This document shows, piece by piece, positions 1-5,988 of a stretch of DNA of 10,515 bases. The DNA comes from DASQGA01 sp035535315 (GTDB lineage Bacteria > Actinomycetota > Thermoleophilia > Gaiellales > Gaiellaceae), in NCBI GenBank assembly GCA_035535315.1, contig DATLQD010000104.1, positions 1 to 10,515 on the forward strand. Reading direction: 5' to 3'. Each line of letters starts with the position of its first letter. Within the stretch, counting starts at the first letter, position 1. Below the pieces are notes generated by a model, which saw only the letters and a list, made by a program, of their open reading frames with translations, did no database searches and was not told where the DNA came from. A program made the translations under genes and the position numbers.

Positions 1-1422
1 ATCGGGCCCGCCCCACGAGACCGTCGCGTCGCGCCCCATCGGGTAGTGGCTGATGTAGAACGAGTGGTTGTGGCGCTCCCGAATCGGGAGGCCGGCCTCG
101 AACGCTGCGTTGAAGATCGTGGTCGCCACCTGGCAGACGCCGCCGCCGATCGACGGGACGAGGAGGCCCCCGAGAATCATCTGGCCCTCGAGGAAACCGC
201 GCTCCGCGGTCCGTGGCCCGATTGTCCCGTTGAACGAGAACGTCTGGCCCGGACGGACGATGGTGCCGTCGAGGTACTGACCCATGAGCAGGACGTTGTG
301 GATCCGGTTCGAGGACGAGACTCCCATGTCAGTCGTGAAGGTCGAGATCCTGCGCTTGATCCCGAGCGCCCTGGCATCCCGCGTCGTCAGCTCGGCCTGC
401 TGCTTCGTGAGCGTGACGGTCGCAGCCCGAGCTCCGCCCGGCGCGAGGCCGGCGGCGAGGATAGCCGCCGCACCCTTGGTCGAGGCCAGGCGCGTACCAC
501 CCCGAGACCGAACCACGCGAACGTGGTTCCCCGAGACGGCAAAAGTCGCGTCCACGGGCTTCCGCGTCGCCGAGGTGACGAACCGGCCGACCGCCCGCCC
601 CACTCCGTCCTGCGCGAGAACCAGGTTGTAGCCGCCCTCGGACGGCTGGAAGCGGACCAGGCCCGCCAGCGTCCGCGGCCAGAGCCGTCCGACGTCATCG
701 CCGCGGAAGCGGATCGTGACCGGCGCCGACACGAGCTGCTCGGCGTCGGCCGCCGCACGGCGAGCCTCAGCCGTTGTGATCGCCGGCGCCTTCCGCTCGA
801 GTGCCACGCGGACGGTTCCAGAGCCCGAGAGGGCAGTGCGACGAAGCGCCGCGATCAGGCCGGGCTCGTCGACGACCGCTCCGAAGCGCCCCGGGAAGAC
901 CACGGGCGTGAGATCTTGCATCGCAACCCTCGCCGAGACCGGCCGCCTGGTCAGCGCGCTCAGTCGCTCCGCAAGCGCCTGGCGGCCCCGGGGGAGGACA
1001 CGCAAGACGGGGTCGACCTCCCGGTCGCCAGCGAACGGCAGCACGATTGAGGTCAGGCGCGAGAGGAAGGACCCCCGCGCTTCCGCGTAGGCCGCGGCTT
1101 CCGTGGCCGCGACGTCCAGCTCGTAAAGCCGGCTCGGACGTGTAGTGAACTCTCGCGTGCCGACGACCACGGTCACGGGGCGGCCGAGGTTGGGGCCCAG
1201 GGTCGCCTCGATCTTCGCGCGGGCGTCCGCGCGGGAGAGACCGCCGACGTCGATCCCGGCCACGTTGACGCCGGGGAGGACTGCGCTGCGCAGCATCACC
1301 GCCCGGACGAGCACGAACGCTCCGAGAAGGGCGATCAGGATCGCCAGCGCGAGCGCAAGGGCGGCCCAGCGACTTCCCCAGTCGCGTGCCGCTCGCAGCC
1401 GTCCAGCATCGAGCTCTACCAT
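1..1422 (-). CDS. VanW-domain membrane-anchored cell-wall protein, C-terminus cut by window edge
   Basis: An open frame of 474 codons runs from an ATG at 1422 off the left edge without a stop. Residues 18-42 form one hydrophobic segment after a short charged N-terminus, so the protein is probably anchored with the rest outside. Residues about 50-330 resemble the repeated peptidoglycan-binding-like domains that usually precede VanW. From about residue 360 the VanW domain is clear, with PSIGGGVCQVATT at 423-435, then RERHNHSFYISHYP and GRDATVSWGGP. VanW proteins occur in glycopeptide-resistance clusters and widely in Gram-positives, but their biochemical role is unsettled, so no reaction is claimed. 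The ATG sits 7 nt after a -10-like TACGAT and lacks a well-spaced Shine-Dalgarno site, so the mRNA may be leaderless. It is divergent from selA with a 44-bp gap. The family call is firm; the function is not. Confidence 0.93.
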   Translation of the reverse strand, partial: MVELDAGRLRAARDWGSRWAALALALAILIALLGAFVLVRAVMLRSAVLPGVNVAGIDVGGLSRADARAKIEATLGPNLGRPVTVVVGTREFTTRPSRLYELDVAATEAAAYAEARGSFLSRLTSIVLPFAGDREVDPVLRVLPRGRQALAERLSALTRRPVSARVAMQDLTPVVFPGRFGAVVDEPGLIAALRRTALSGSGTVRVALERKAPAITTAEARRAAADAEQLVSAPVTIRFRGDDVGRLWPRTLAGLVRFQPSEGGYNLVLAQDGVGRAVGRFVTSATRKPVDATFAVSGNHVRVVRSRGGTRLASTKGAAAILAAGLAPGGARAATVTLTKQQAELTTRDARALGIKRRISTFTTDMGVSSSNRIHNVLLMGQYLDGTIVRPGQTFSFNGTIGPRTAERGFLEGQMILGGLLVPSIGGGVCQVATTIFNAAFEAGLPIRERHNHSFYISHYPMGRDATVSWGGPD

Positions 1423-1466
1423 GAACGCGATCGTACCCCCCTGACCGGCTCTCTATCATCAGGCCA
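1423..1466. promoter_or_regulatory. Divergent vanW/selA promoter region with two leaderless-type -10 elements
   Basis: On the minus strand, TACGAT (1435-1430) ends 7 nt before the vanW-type ATG. On the plus strand, TATCAT (1454-1459) ends 7 nt before the selA ATG. Either spacing would put the transcription start on the first base of the start codon. The gap is only 44 bp, so the selA -35 zone falls on the vanW -10 and two polymerases could hardly bind together. No good -35 hexamer is visible on either strand. This is motif reading, not proof. Confidence 0.5.
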
Positions 1467-2786
1467 ATGGCCAGGGGAAACCCGCTCCGCGACCTTCCGT
1501 CGGTCGACCGCTTGCTCGCCGACGATTCCATCGCCCCGTTGGCGGCCCGGCACGGACGGCAACTCGTCCTGACCGCGATCCGAAACGCGCTCGCTCACGC
1601 GCGCGAGGATGTCCGGGCCGGAGGTGGTCTCGGGGATCTGGTTCATCGTGTACTTAACGAGCTGGAGGCTCTGGAAGTTCCCAGACTCCGGCGTTCGCTG
1701 AATGCGACCGGAGTCCTCGTCCACACGAACCTGGGTCGGGCGCCGCTCGCAGAGGAGGCGCTGGACCGGGTGGTCGAAGTCGGCCGCGGTTATTCGAACC
1801 TCGAGTACGACCTCACCGCCGGCGCCCGCGGCTCGCGGCAGGACCATGTAGCGCCTCTGCTTCGCGACCTCACCGGCGCCGAGGCGGCACTCGTAGTCAA
1901 CAACAACGCGGCAGCCATTCTCCTCGCGTTGGCCACAATCGCGGAAGGCCGCGAGGTGATCGTCTCACGCGGCGAGCTGATCGAGATCGGCGACGGCTTC
2001 CGGATCCCGGACGTCCTCGCACGCTCCGGCGCGAAGCTCGTCGAGGTCGGGACGACGAACCGCACGCGGCTCGCCGATTACGAGCACGCCGTCGGAGAGT
2101 CGACAGCCGCGATCCTCCGGGTGCACCAGTCGAACTTCCGGATGGTGGGCTTCACCGAGCAGCCGGGTCTTCGTGAGCTCTCGGCGCTCGCGGAGCGCCG
2201 CGGTCTCGTGCTGGTCGACGACCTCGGATCGGGCCTCCTCGACGTACACGAGGACGAGCCGAGCCCGCGCTCGAGCCTCGACGCGGGCGCGCATCTCGTC
2301 TGCTTCTCGGGAGACAAGCTTCTCGGCGGGCCGCAGGCGGGAATCGTCGCGGGCCGCGCCGACCTGGTCGAGCGCCTGCGGCGTCATCCGCTCCAACGCG
2401 CGCTTCGACCCGACAAGCTCACGCTCGCCGCTCTCGAGGGCACGCTCGCGCTCTATCGCAGCGGGCGGCAAGACGCGATTCCCGTTCCTCACATGCTCCG
2501 CGAAGACCTCGGCCTCGTGCGAGCTCGCGCGGAGCGGCTGGCTTCGCTGACCGGGGGCACCGTCGAGAGCACCGTCGCCCGCGTTGGCGGCGGAGCGCTG
2601 CCCCTCACCGAGCTCCCGAGCTTCGCATGCGCTCTCGAGCCCGAGCTCGCGGAGGGCCTGCGGGTAGGAAACCCACCCGTGATCGGCATCGTCCGCGACA
2701 GCCGCCTGCTCCTCGATTGCCGGACGCTCACGGATGCGGAGGCAGAGGAGGCGGCGGAGGCGGTTCGCGAGTGCCGCGCACGATAG
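1467..2786 (+). CDS. selA: L-seryl-tRNA(Sec) selenium transferase (selenocysteine synthase)
   Basis: SelA is a PLP enzyme that converts seryl-tRNA(Sec) to selenocysteyl-tRNA(Sec) using selenophosphate made by SelD. The 439-residue product is close to the usual bacterial length of about 460. The N-terminal tRNA-binding region includes PSVDRLLAD at residues 11-19. NATGVLVHTNLGRAPL (79-94) and NLEYDLTAGARGSR (111-124) are typical of the family. SGDKLLGGPQAG at 281-292 contains the expected PLP-binding lysine, K284. RPDKLTLAALEGTLALY (314-330) is another conserved block. The ATG at 1467 is chosen because it starts the conserved N-terminus and lies 7 nt after a TATCAT -10-like site; only a weak AGG precedes it, so a leaderless mRNA is likely. 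selB begins inside its 3' end, and selC lies about 2.6 kb downstream. Confidence 0.97.
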   Translation: MARGNPLRDLPSVDRLLADDSIAPLAARHGRQLVLTAIRNALAHAREDVRAGGGLGDLVHRVLNELEALEVPRLRRSLNATGVLVHTNLGRAPLAEEALDRVVEVGRGYSNLEYDLTAGARGSRQDHVAPLLRDLTGAEAALVVNNNAAAILLALATIAEGREVIVSRGELIEIGDGFRIPDVLARSGAKLVEVGTTNRTRLADYEHAVGESTAAILRVHQSNFRMVGFTEQPGLRELSALAERRGLVLVDDLGSGLLDVHEDEPSPRSSLDAGAHLVCFSGDKLLGGPQAGIVAGRADLVERLRRHPLQRALRPDKLTLAALEGTLALYRSGRQDAIPVPHMLREDLGLVRARAERLASLTGGTVESTVARVGGGALPLTELPSFACALEPELAEGLRVGNPPVIGIVRDSRLLLDCRTLTDAEAEEAAEAVRECRAR

Positions 2787-4453
2787 GCACAGCCGGGCAC
2801 ATCGACCACGGCAAGACCTGGCTGGTTCGGGCGCTGACCGGGAAGGACACCGACCGGCTGCCCGAGGAGCAGGAGCGTGGCATCTCGATCGATCTCGGGT
2901 ACGCACCGCTCGACCTGCCGGACGGGCGGCGGCTCTCTCTCGTCGACGTGCCCGGCCATGAGCGCTTCGTGCGGAACATGGTCGCCGGCGCGACCGGAAT
3001 CGACCTCTTTCTACTGGTCGTCGATGCAGCCGAGGGGGCACGGCCGCAGACACACGAGCACCTGGCGATTCTGAGATTCCTCGGAATCGAGCGGGGCGTC
3101 GTCGCGATCACCAAGATCGATGCGGTCGACGAGGAGACCCGCGAGCTTGCCGTCGAGGAGGGCCGCGAGCTCGTTCCGGGCGCACCGGTGATAGCGACGA
3201 GCGCCCGAACGGGCGAAGGTCTCGGCGAGCTTCGCTCAGCGCTTGCATCGGAGGCCGAAGCCGTCGAGGAGCGAGCGGCCGAGGGCGCCACACGGCTCTT
3301 CGTCGACCGGGTCTTCACGCTCCGGGGGATCGGCACTGTGGTAACGGGAACGCTCTGGTCTGGATCGCTCGGGGAGGGAGACATCCTCGTCGCCCAGCCG
3401 GGCGGGCTCGAGGTTCGGGTTCGAAGCGTGCAGGTGCACGACCGCGACGTCGAGCGGGCCGGGGCGGGCCAGCGTGTCGCTGTCGCGCTCCCGGGAGTCG
3501 AACGGACCCAGCTCAGGCGCGGGGATGCACTGGTCGAGCCCGGCGCGTTTCCCGCCAGCTACCGGCTGGACGTCAGCCTGGACGAGCTGGAGGAGATCCC
3601 CGACGGCACGCGCCTTCACGTCCACCACGGGACCGCCGAGCACTACGCACGGGTGGTCCGGGCCGGTGAGCGCTACGCCCAGCTCCGGCTCGCCTCGCCG
3701 GTGGTCGCTGCCAGGGGCGATCACGTCGTTTTGCGCGACCGTACGACCCTGGGCGGCGCGGTCGTCCTCGATCCTGTCCCGCCGAGAAAGCTCTCGCCCG
3801 AGCGCCTCGAGCTGATCGAGCGCGGTGACATCGCTGCCACGGTCCACGCCCCGGTTCGGCTCGACAGTCTCCGCCACCTGGCTCCCGCCGATCTCGACGC
3901 AGTCGAGCGAGCCGGCGAGTGGCTCTTCTCACGCTCCTGGCTCGAAGCCCTCGAGCGGGATCTTCGAACGCGCATCGGCACGGCCGACTCGCTGGACCCG
4001 GGCGTGCCGGTTCCCTCGGCTGCCTGGGCCGCGTCTGTCGTGCCCCGTCTCGGGCTCGAGCGGCGAGGAGCGAAGCTGTATCTCCCCGGCGCGGCGGCGT
4101 CCCTCGGAGACCGCGCCGACACGGCCGCCCGGCTCGAAGCCGAGCTCGAAGCGGCCGGCTACACGCCTGTGCCCGTCGAGAACCGGGAGCTCGGCGCCTA
4201 CCTCGAGCGCGAGGGGCGCCTGGTGCGGGTCGGGGACGGCATGGCCGTCGGAGCCGGGGCGCACGAGCAGGCCAGGCGGCTCCTCGTCGAGGAGTGCGAG
4301 CGGGAAGGGTCGATAACGCTCGCCCGTTTTCGCGATCTGCTCGGTACGGGACGGCGGCCGGCGCAGCTCCTGCTCGAGCGCTTCGACGCGGACGGCGTCA
4401 CGAGGCGGGTCGGCGACGCTCGGGTGCTCAGGCGGCGAGCATCCCGGGGCTGA
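2771..4453 (+). CDS. selB: Selenocysteine-specific translation elongation factor SelB
   Basis: SelB is a GTPase that carries selenocysteyl-tRNA to ribosomes stalled at UGA by binding the SECIS hairpin in the mRNA. The 560-residue product has the full G domain: GHIDHGKT (9-16), RGISIDLGYA (36-45), DVPGHE (59-64), TKID (114-117) and SAR (144-146). Beta-barrel domains follow, including RGIGTVVTGTLWSG at about 185-198. The C-terminal winged-helix region, which binds SECIS RNA in known SelBs, ends with a block resembling the usual last helix-turn-helix (about 510-555). It is somewhat shorter than E. coli SelB (614). The GTG at 2771 is chosen because it gives PRTIGTAGHIDHGKT directly; an upstream in-frame ATG would add a low-complexity glycine- and arginine-rich tail. 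It overlaps selA by 16 nt, implying translational coupling. Its last 26 bp overlap the end of the opposite-strand H-NOX gene. Confidence 0.97.
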   Translation: MPRTIGTAGHIDHGKTWLVRALTGKDTDRLPEEQERGISIDLGYAPLDLPDGRRLSLVDVPGHERFVRNMVAGATGIDLFLLVVDAAEGARPQTHEHLAILRFLGIERGVVAITKIDAVDEETRELAVEEGRELVPGAPVIATSARTGEGLGELRSALASEAEAVEERAAEGATRLFVDRVFTLRGIGTVVTGTLWSGSLGEGDILVAQPGGLEVRVRSVQVHDRDVERAGAGQRVAVALPGVERTQLRRGDALVEPGAFPASYRLDVSLDELEEIPDGTRLHVHHGTAEHYARVVRAGERYAQLRLASPVVAARGDHVVLRDRTTLGGAVVLDPVPPRKLSPERLELIERGDIAATVHAPVRLDSLRHLAPADLDAVERAGEWLFSRSWLEALERDLRTRIGTADSLDPGVPVPSAAWAASVVPRLGLERRGAKLYLPGAAASLGDRADTAARLEAELEAAGYTPVPVENRELGAYLEREGRLVRVGDGMAVGAGAHEQARRLLVEECEREGSITLARFRDLLGTGRRPAQLLLERFDADGVTRRVGDARVLRRRASRG

Positions 4454-4976
4454 CCCGGATCTCGAACACGCAGGCGGGATCGTCCCGCAGCATGCAGTCG
4501 GTCTGGTCCACCTCTACTTCCTCGCCATAGTGGCGCGCCGTTCCCTCGACCAAACCGGCGAGCAAGGCACAAAGTCGTCTCGAGGACGTGTAGTTGATCG
4601 TGACGCCGTCGTCCCCGAGCGGCTGTACGTGAAGTCGCGGCGGGCTGGCATTCGGGATCGTCGCCCGCACGAGCTCGTGGATGAACGTCTCCACCGAGAG
4701 GAGGAACGGCCGGGTGCCCCCGGCGACGGCGAAGAAGGCCGGGTAGAGGCGTGCGAATGTCTGCTGGGCCGTGAAGACGCCGACTTGGTGGACAAGCTCA
4801 CTCTCCGGAATCCCTGTGAGCTCCGACGCCCGGTTGATGAGCGCGAGCAGGCGCTCGTCCTCGTAGGCCTCGCTCAGGAGGAAGACGGGCTGGTCGGAGA
4901 GGATCTCGGAAGCGACGTCGGAGCCGTGGCGTGCGGCCACGTAGTCGACGAAGCTCGCGAAGATGACCCCGTGCAC
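4428..4976 (-). CDS. Stand-alone H-NOX (haem nitric oxide/oxygen-binding) protein
   Basis: H-NOX domains bind b-type haem and sense NO or O2, usually signalling to a partner kinase, cyclase or diguanylate cyclase. This 182-residue protein has the normal single-domain length. It begins (V/M)HGVIFASFVDYVAARHG, typical of the H-NOX N-terminus. FIHELV holds H100, the likely proximal haem ligand. NYTSSRR gives the Y129-x-S131-x-R133 triad that binds haem propionates. Counting nine residues on from Y129, where some O2 binders have a distal tyrosine, gives a leucine (L138). This hints at NO rather than O2 binding, but rests on an ungapped count. The GTG at 4976 is preferred over the ATG at 5075 because family similarity starts there and TACAAT ends 7 nt upstream, suggesting a leaderless mRNA. 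No histidine kinase or GGDEF gene is adjacent. The stop codon lies inside selB. Confidence 0.88.
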   Translation of the reverse strand: MHGVIFASFVDYVAARHGSDVASEILSDQPVFLLSEAYEDERLLALINRASELTGIPESELVHQVGVFTAQQTFARLYPAFFAVAGGTRPFLLSVETFIHELVRATIPNASPPRLHVQPLGDDGVTINYTSSRRLCALLAGLVEGTARHYGEEVEVDQTDCMLRDDPACVFEIRVSPGMLAA

Positions 4977-4983
4977 AGCGGCG

Positions 4984-4989
4984 ATTGTA
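4984..4989 (-). promoter_or_regulatory. -10 element for a leaderless H-NOX transcript
   Basis: TACAAT on the minus strand matches the sigma-A -10 consensus at five of six positions and ends 7 nt before the GTG at 4976. No Shine-Dalgarno site lies at a normal distance; an AAGGG is about 20 nt upstream. The -35 region is poor (TTACTC at 17-bp spacing). Confidence 0.5.
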
Positions 4990-5160
4990 TTTCGCGACCC
5001 TTGAAAGAGTAAGGGAGCGGAGCTCGCCGCAACGAGCCCGCCCCCAACTGTCTTCCGAGGGAGCCCCCGCCGCATCGGGGCCCACCCTCAGAAGTTCGCC
5101 GCAAACCCTTACAAGCCGCAGTATTGCTTACGCAAGCCGCTTCACTCCATGCCCCAGGAG

Positions 5161-5182
5161 GTGGTTCACACCCGTGGTTCAC
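5161..5182 (+). repeat. Tandem 9-bp direct repeat, possible operator
   Basis: GTGGTTCAC occurs at 5161-5169 and again at 5174-5182, separated by 4 bp (period 13). It lies between the H-NOX promoter and the candidate small RNA, just upstream of its promoter. It could be a regulator binding site; the spacing is a little longer than one helical turn. No binding protein is identified. Confidence 0.4.
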
Positions 5183-5202
5183 TTTCCCTAGAACGAGTGA
5201 TA

Positions 5203-5232
5203 TCGACGGACGCTGAAAGGCCGATCTATAAC
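5203..5232 (+). promoter_or_regulatory. Candidate promoter for structured RNA
   Basis: TCGACG (5203-5208) and TATAAC (5227-5232) resemble -35 and -10 elements at 18-bp spacing, with four and five matches to consensus. Transcription would start near 5239-5240. An alternative pair, TTCACT (5178-5183) and TATCGA (5201-5206) with 17-bp spacing, overlaps the second copy of the 9-bp direct repeat. Confidence 0.4.
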
Positions 5233-5239
5233 GCCAGGC

Positions 5240-5343
5240 GGGGATCCGAGGGGATCTAGCCGGAAGCGAGATTGCTGGGGGGCCGCAGCCCAAGCAACTC
5301 GCGAGAGGGAGGCGGGTGAGTCGCACCGCCTCTCTCTTCTTTT
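5240..5343 (+). ncRNA. Candidate structured small RNA ending in a terminator
   Basis: The segment has successive hairpins on the plus strand and no convincing coding frame. A small stem pairs GATCC with GGATC around 5243-5256. A larger one at 5267-5301 pairs CGAG/CTCG, TTGCT/AGCAA and GGG/CCC with two bulged adenines and a 9-nt loop. An 11-bp terminator stem with a U-rich tail follows. A plausible promoter lies just upstream. I checked by eye for 4.5S SRP RNA, 6S, tmRNA and common riboswitch cores and saw none. A 36-codon frame from an ATG at about 5150 overlaps the 5' part but has no recognisable product. It could also be a leader whose gene was lost, or the end of an unseen transcript. Function unknown. 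Confidence 0.4.
5305..5343 (+). terminator. Rho-independent terminator
   Basis: An 11-bp stem (GAGGGAGGCGG at 5305-5315 with CCGCCTCTCTC at 5326-5336, one G-U pair) encloses a 10-nt loop and is followed by TTCTTTT. It ends the candidate small RNA and insulates selC, 70 bp downstream. Confidence 0.85.
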
Positions 5344-5401
5344 AACGGCCCCTTCTCCGGCGCCACACGTAGGCATTGTGTCCCTGTCGAGGGTCAGAAG
5401 C

Positions 5402-5407
5402 TAGGCT
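5402..5407 (+). promoter_or_regulatory. Possible -10 element of selC
   Basis: TAGGCT ends 6 nt before the first base of the tRNA, so transcription could begin at or next to the mature 5' end. A TTGTGT at 5376-5381 is the nearest -35-like hexamer but is 20 bp away, longer than usual. Confidence 0.35.
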
Positions 5408-5413
5408 GGCCCC

Positions 5414-5506
5414 GGAGCGGCCCGGGCCCGGTGGCCCAGCCGGTCTTCAAAACCGGTGAGGCGGCGCAACCCGTCGCTGGGTAGGTTCGACTCCTGCGCC
5501 GCTCCG
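5414..5506 (+). tRNA. selC: tRNA-Sec (UCA anticodon)
   Basis: The 93-nt sequence folds as a bacterial selenocysteine tRNA. The 8-bp acceptor stem pairs GGAGCGGC (5414-5421) with GCCGCTCC (5498-5505), with discriminator G at 5506. The D stem is GGGCC/GGCCC around a 4-nt loop (5424-5437). The 6-bp anticodon stem (5439-5444 with 5452-5457) closes a CTTCAAA loop with anticodon TCA at 5447-5449. A long variable arm (about 5458-5480) holds a 7-bp stem. The T arm is GTAGG-TTCGACT-CCTGC. The 8-bp acceptor plus 5-bp T stem is the bacterial tRNA-Sec hallmark. CCA is not encoded. Together with selA and selB this gives the tRNA, its converting enzyme and its elongation factor in one locus; serine charging is by the general seryl-tRNA synthetase. 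Identification is secure. Confidence 0.96.
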
Positions 5507-5988
5507 TTCGAAGAAATCCCTGTACAGGCGCCCTTTGAGGAGGAAGTGCCTCCTCTGCCGGAACCATCCAGTTGGTGACTGGTGCCGGCTCAAGCGAAGC
5601 CGTGGCGCAGGTCTCCACTATCGCGCACCTATCGCGCGCTTCGGGAAGCGTGTGCGCGGCCACTGAAAGTCCCGCAAGCGATACGGATCGAGCGAGAACG
5701 AGTGACCGCACGCAGACGCGCGTGCCCGCGTCGTGCTCCCTCAGTGTTTCCTCGCCGGAGCGAGTCAGGGGCGCTCGGCCGCGCTCGGTGGTAGACCTTG
5801 GCTACGGATGTCCGGCGCTTCAGCTGGTCAGCGGGCGTGCGCGACCAGGGGTCGGGCGACATCCGATCCGTATGCCGCCGACGCGCCTGGTGTACGGGCC
5901 ACAGCGGTGCACAGACCCGCAGAGATGACGGCGGGACATTCGCCGACCGCTGGGGAAGCCGATCAGGTTCACGACCTTCGATCCGGGT
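5507..5988. other. Intergenic stretch without a convincing gene
   Basis: No frame on either strand shows a recognisable family or a good ribosome site with a full-length product. The stretch contains a hairpin at 5537-5555 (GAGGAGG/CCTCCTC), which has no U-tract and so is a weak terminator candidate for selC. It also contains a frame interrupted by TGA at 5576-5578, described under findings. A short VVDLGYG stretch near 5785-5810 recalls methyltransferase motif I but is isolated. The region may be decayed sequence at the boundary between the selenocysteine locus and the stress island. Confidence 0.5.
5537..5555 (+). promoter_or_regulatory. Hairpin enclosing a Shine-Dalgarno sequence and GTG
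   Basis: GAGGAGG (5537-5543) pairs perfectly with CCTCCTC (5549-5555) around a 5-nt loop that contains a GTG (5546-5548). If translation started there, the ribosome site would be masked. Alternatively it is simply a stable 3' structure after selC, about 30 nt beyond the tRNA. Confidence 0.35.

Noticed and set aside
46..1090. Long plus-strand open frames over the left 1.1 kb
   Set aside because: They are arginine-rich and lie opposite the VanW-domain frame, which has clear family motifs; high GC produces such shadows.
1965..3053. 362-codon minus-strand frame over selA and selB
   Set aside because: Low-complexity Arg/Ala-rich translation opposite two certain genes.
5150..5260. 36-codon frame starting MPQEVVHTRG
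   Set aside because: It overlaps promoter-like sequence and the candidate RNA, and shows no family or clear ribosome site.
5414..5520. tRNA-Sec as a phage or island attachment site
   Set aside because: I found no second copy of the tRNA 3' end and no integrase in the window, although the island begins after it.
5394..5711. 105-codon minus-strand frame
   Set aside because: It covers the tRNA-Sec gene, and no family or ribosome site is apparent.
5572..5928. Possible methyltransferase remnant (VVDLGYG motif)
   Set aside because: Only one seven-residue motif matches; flanking residues in all three frames lack other family blocks.
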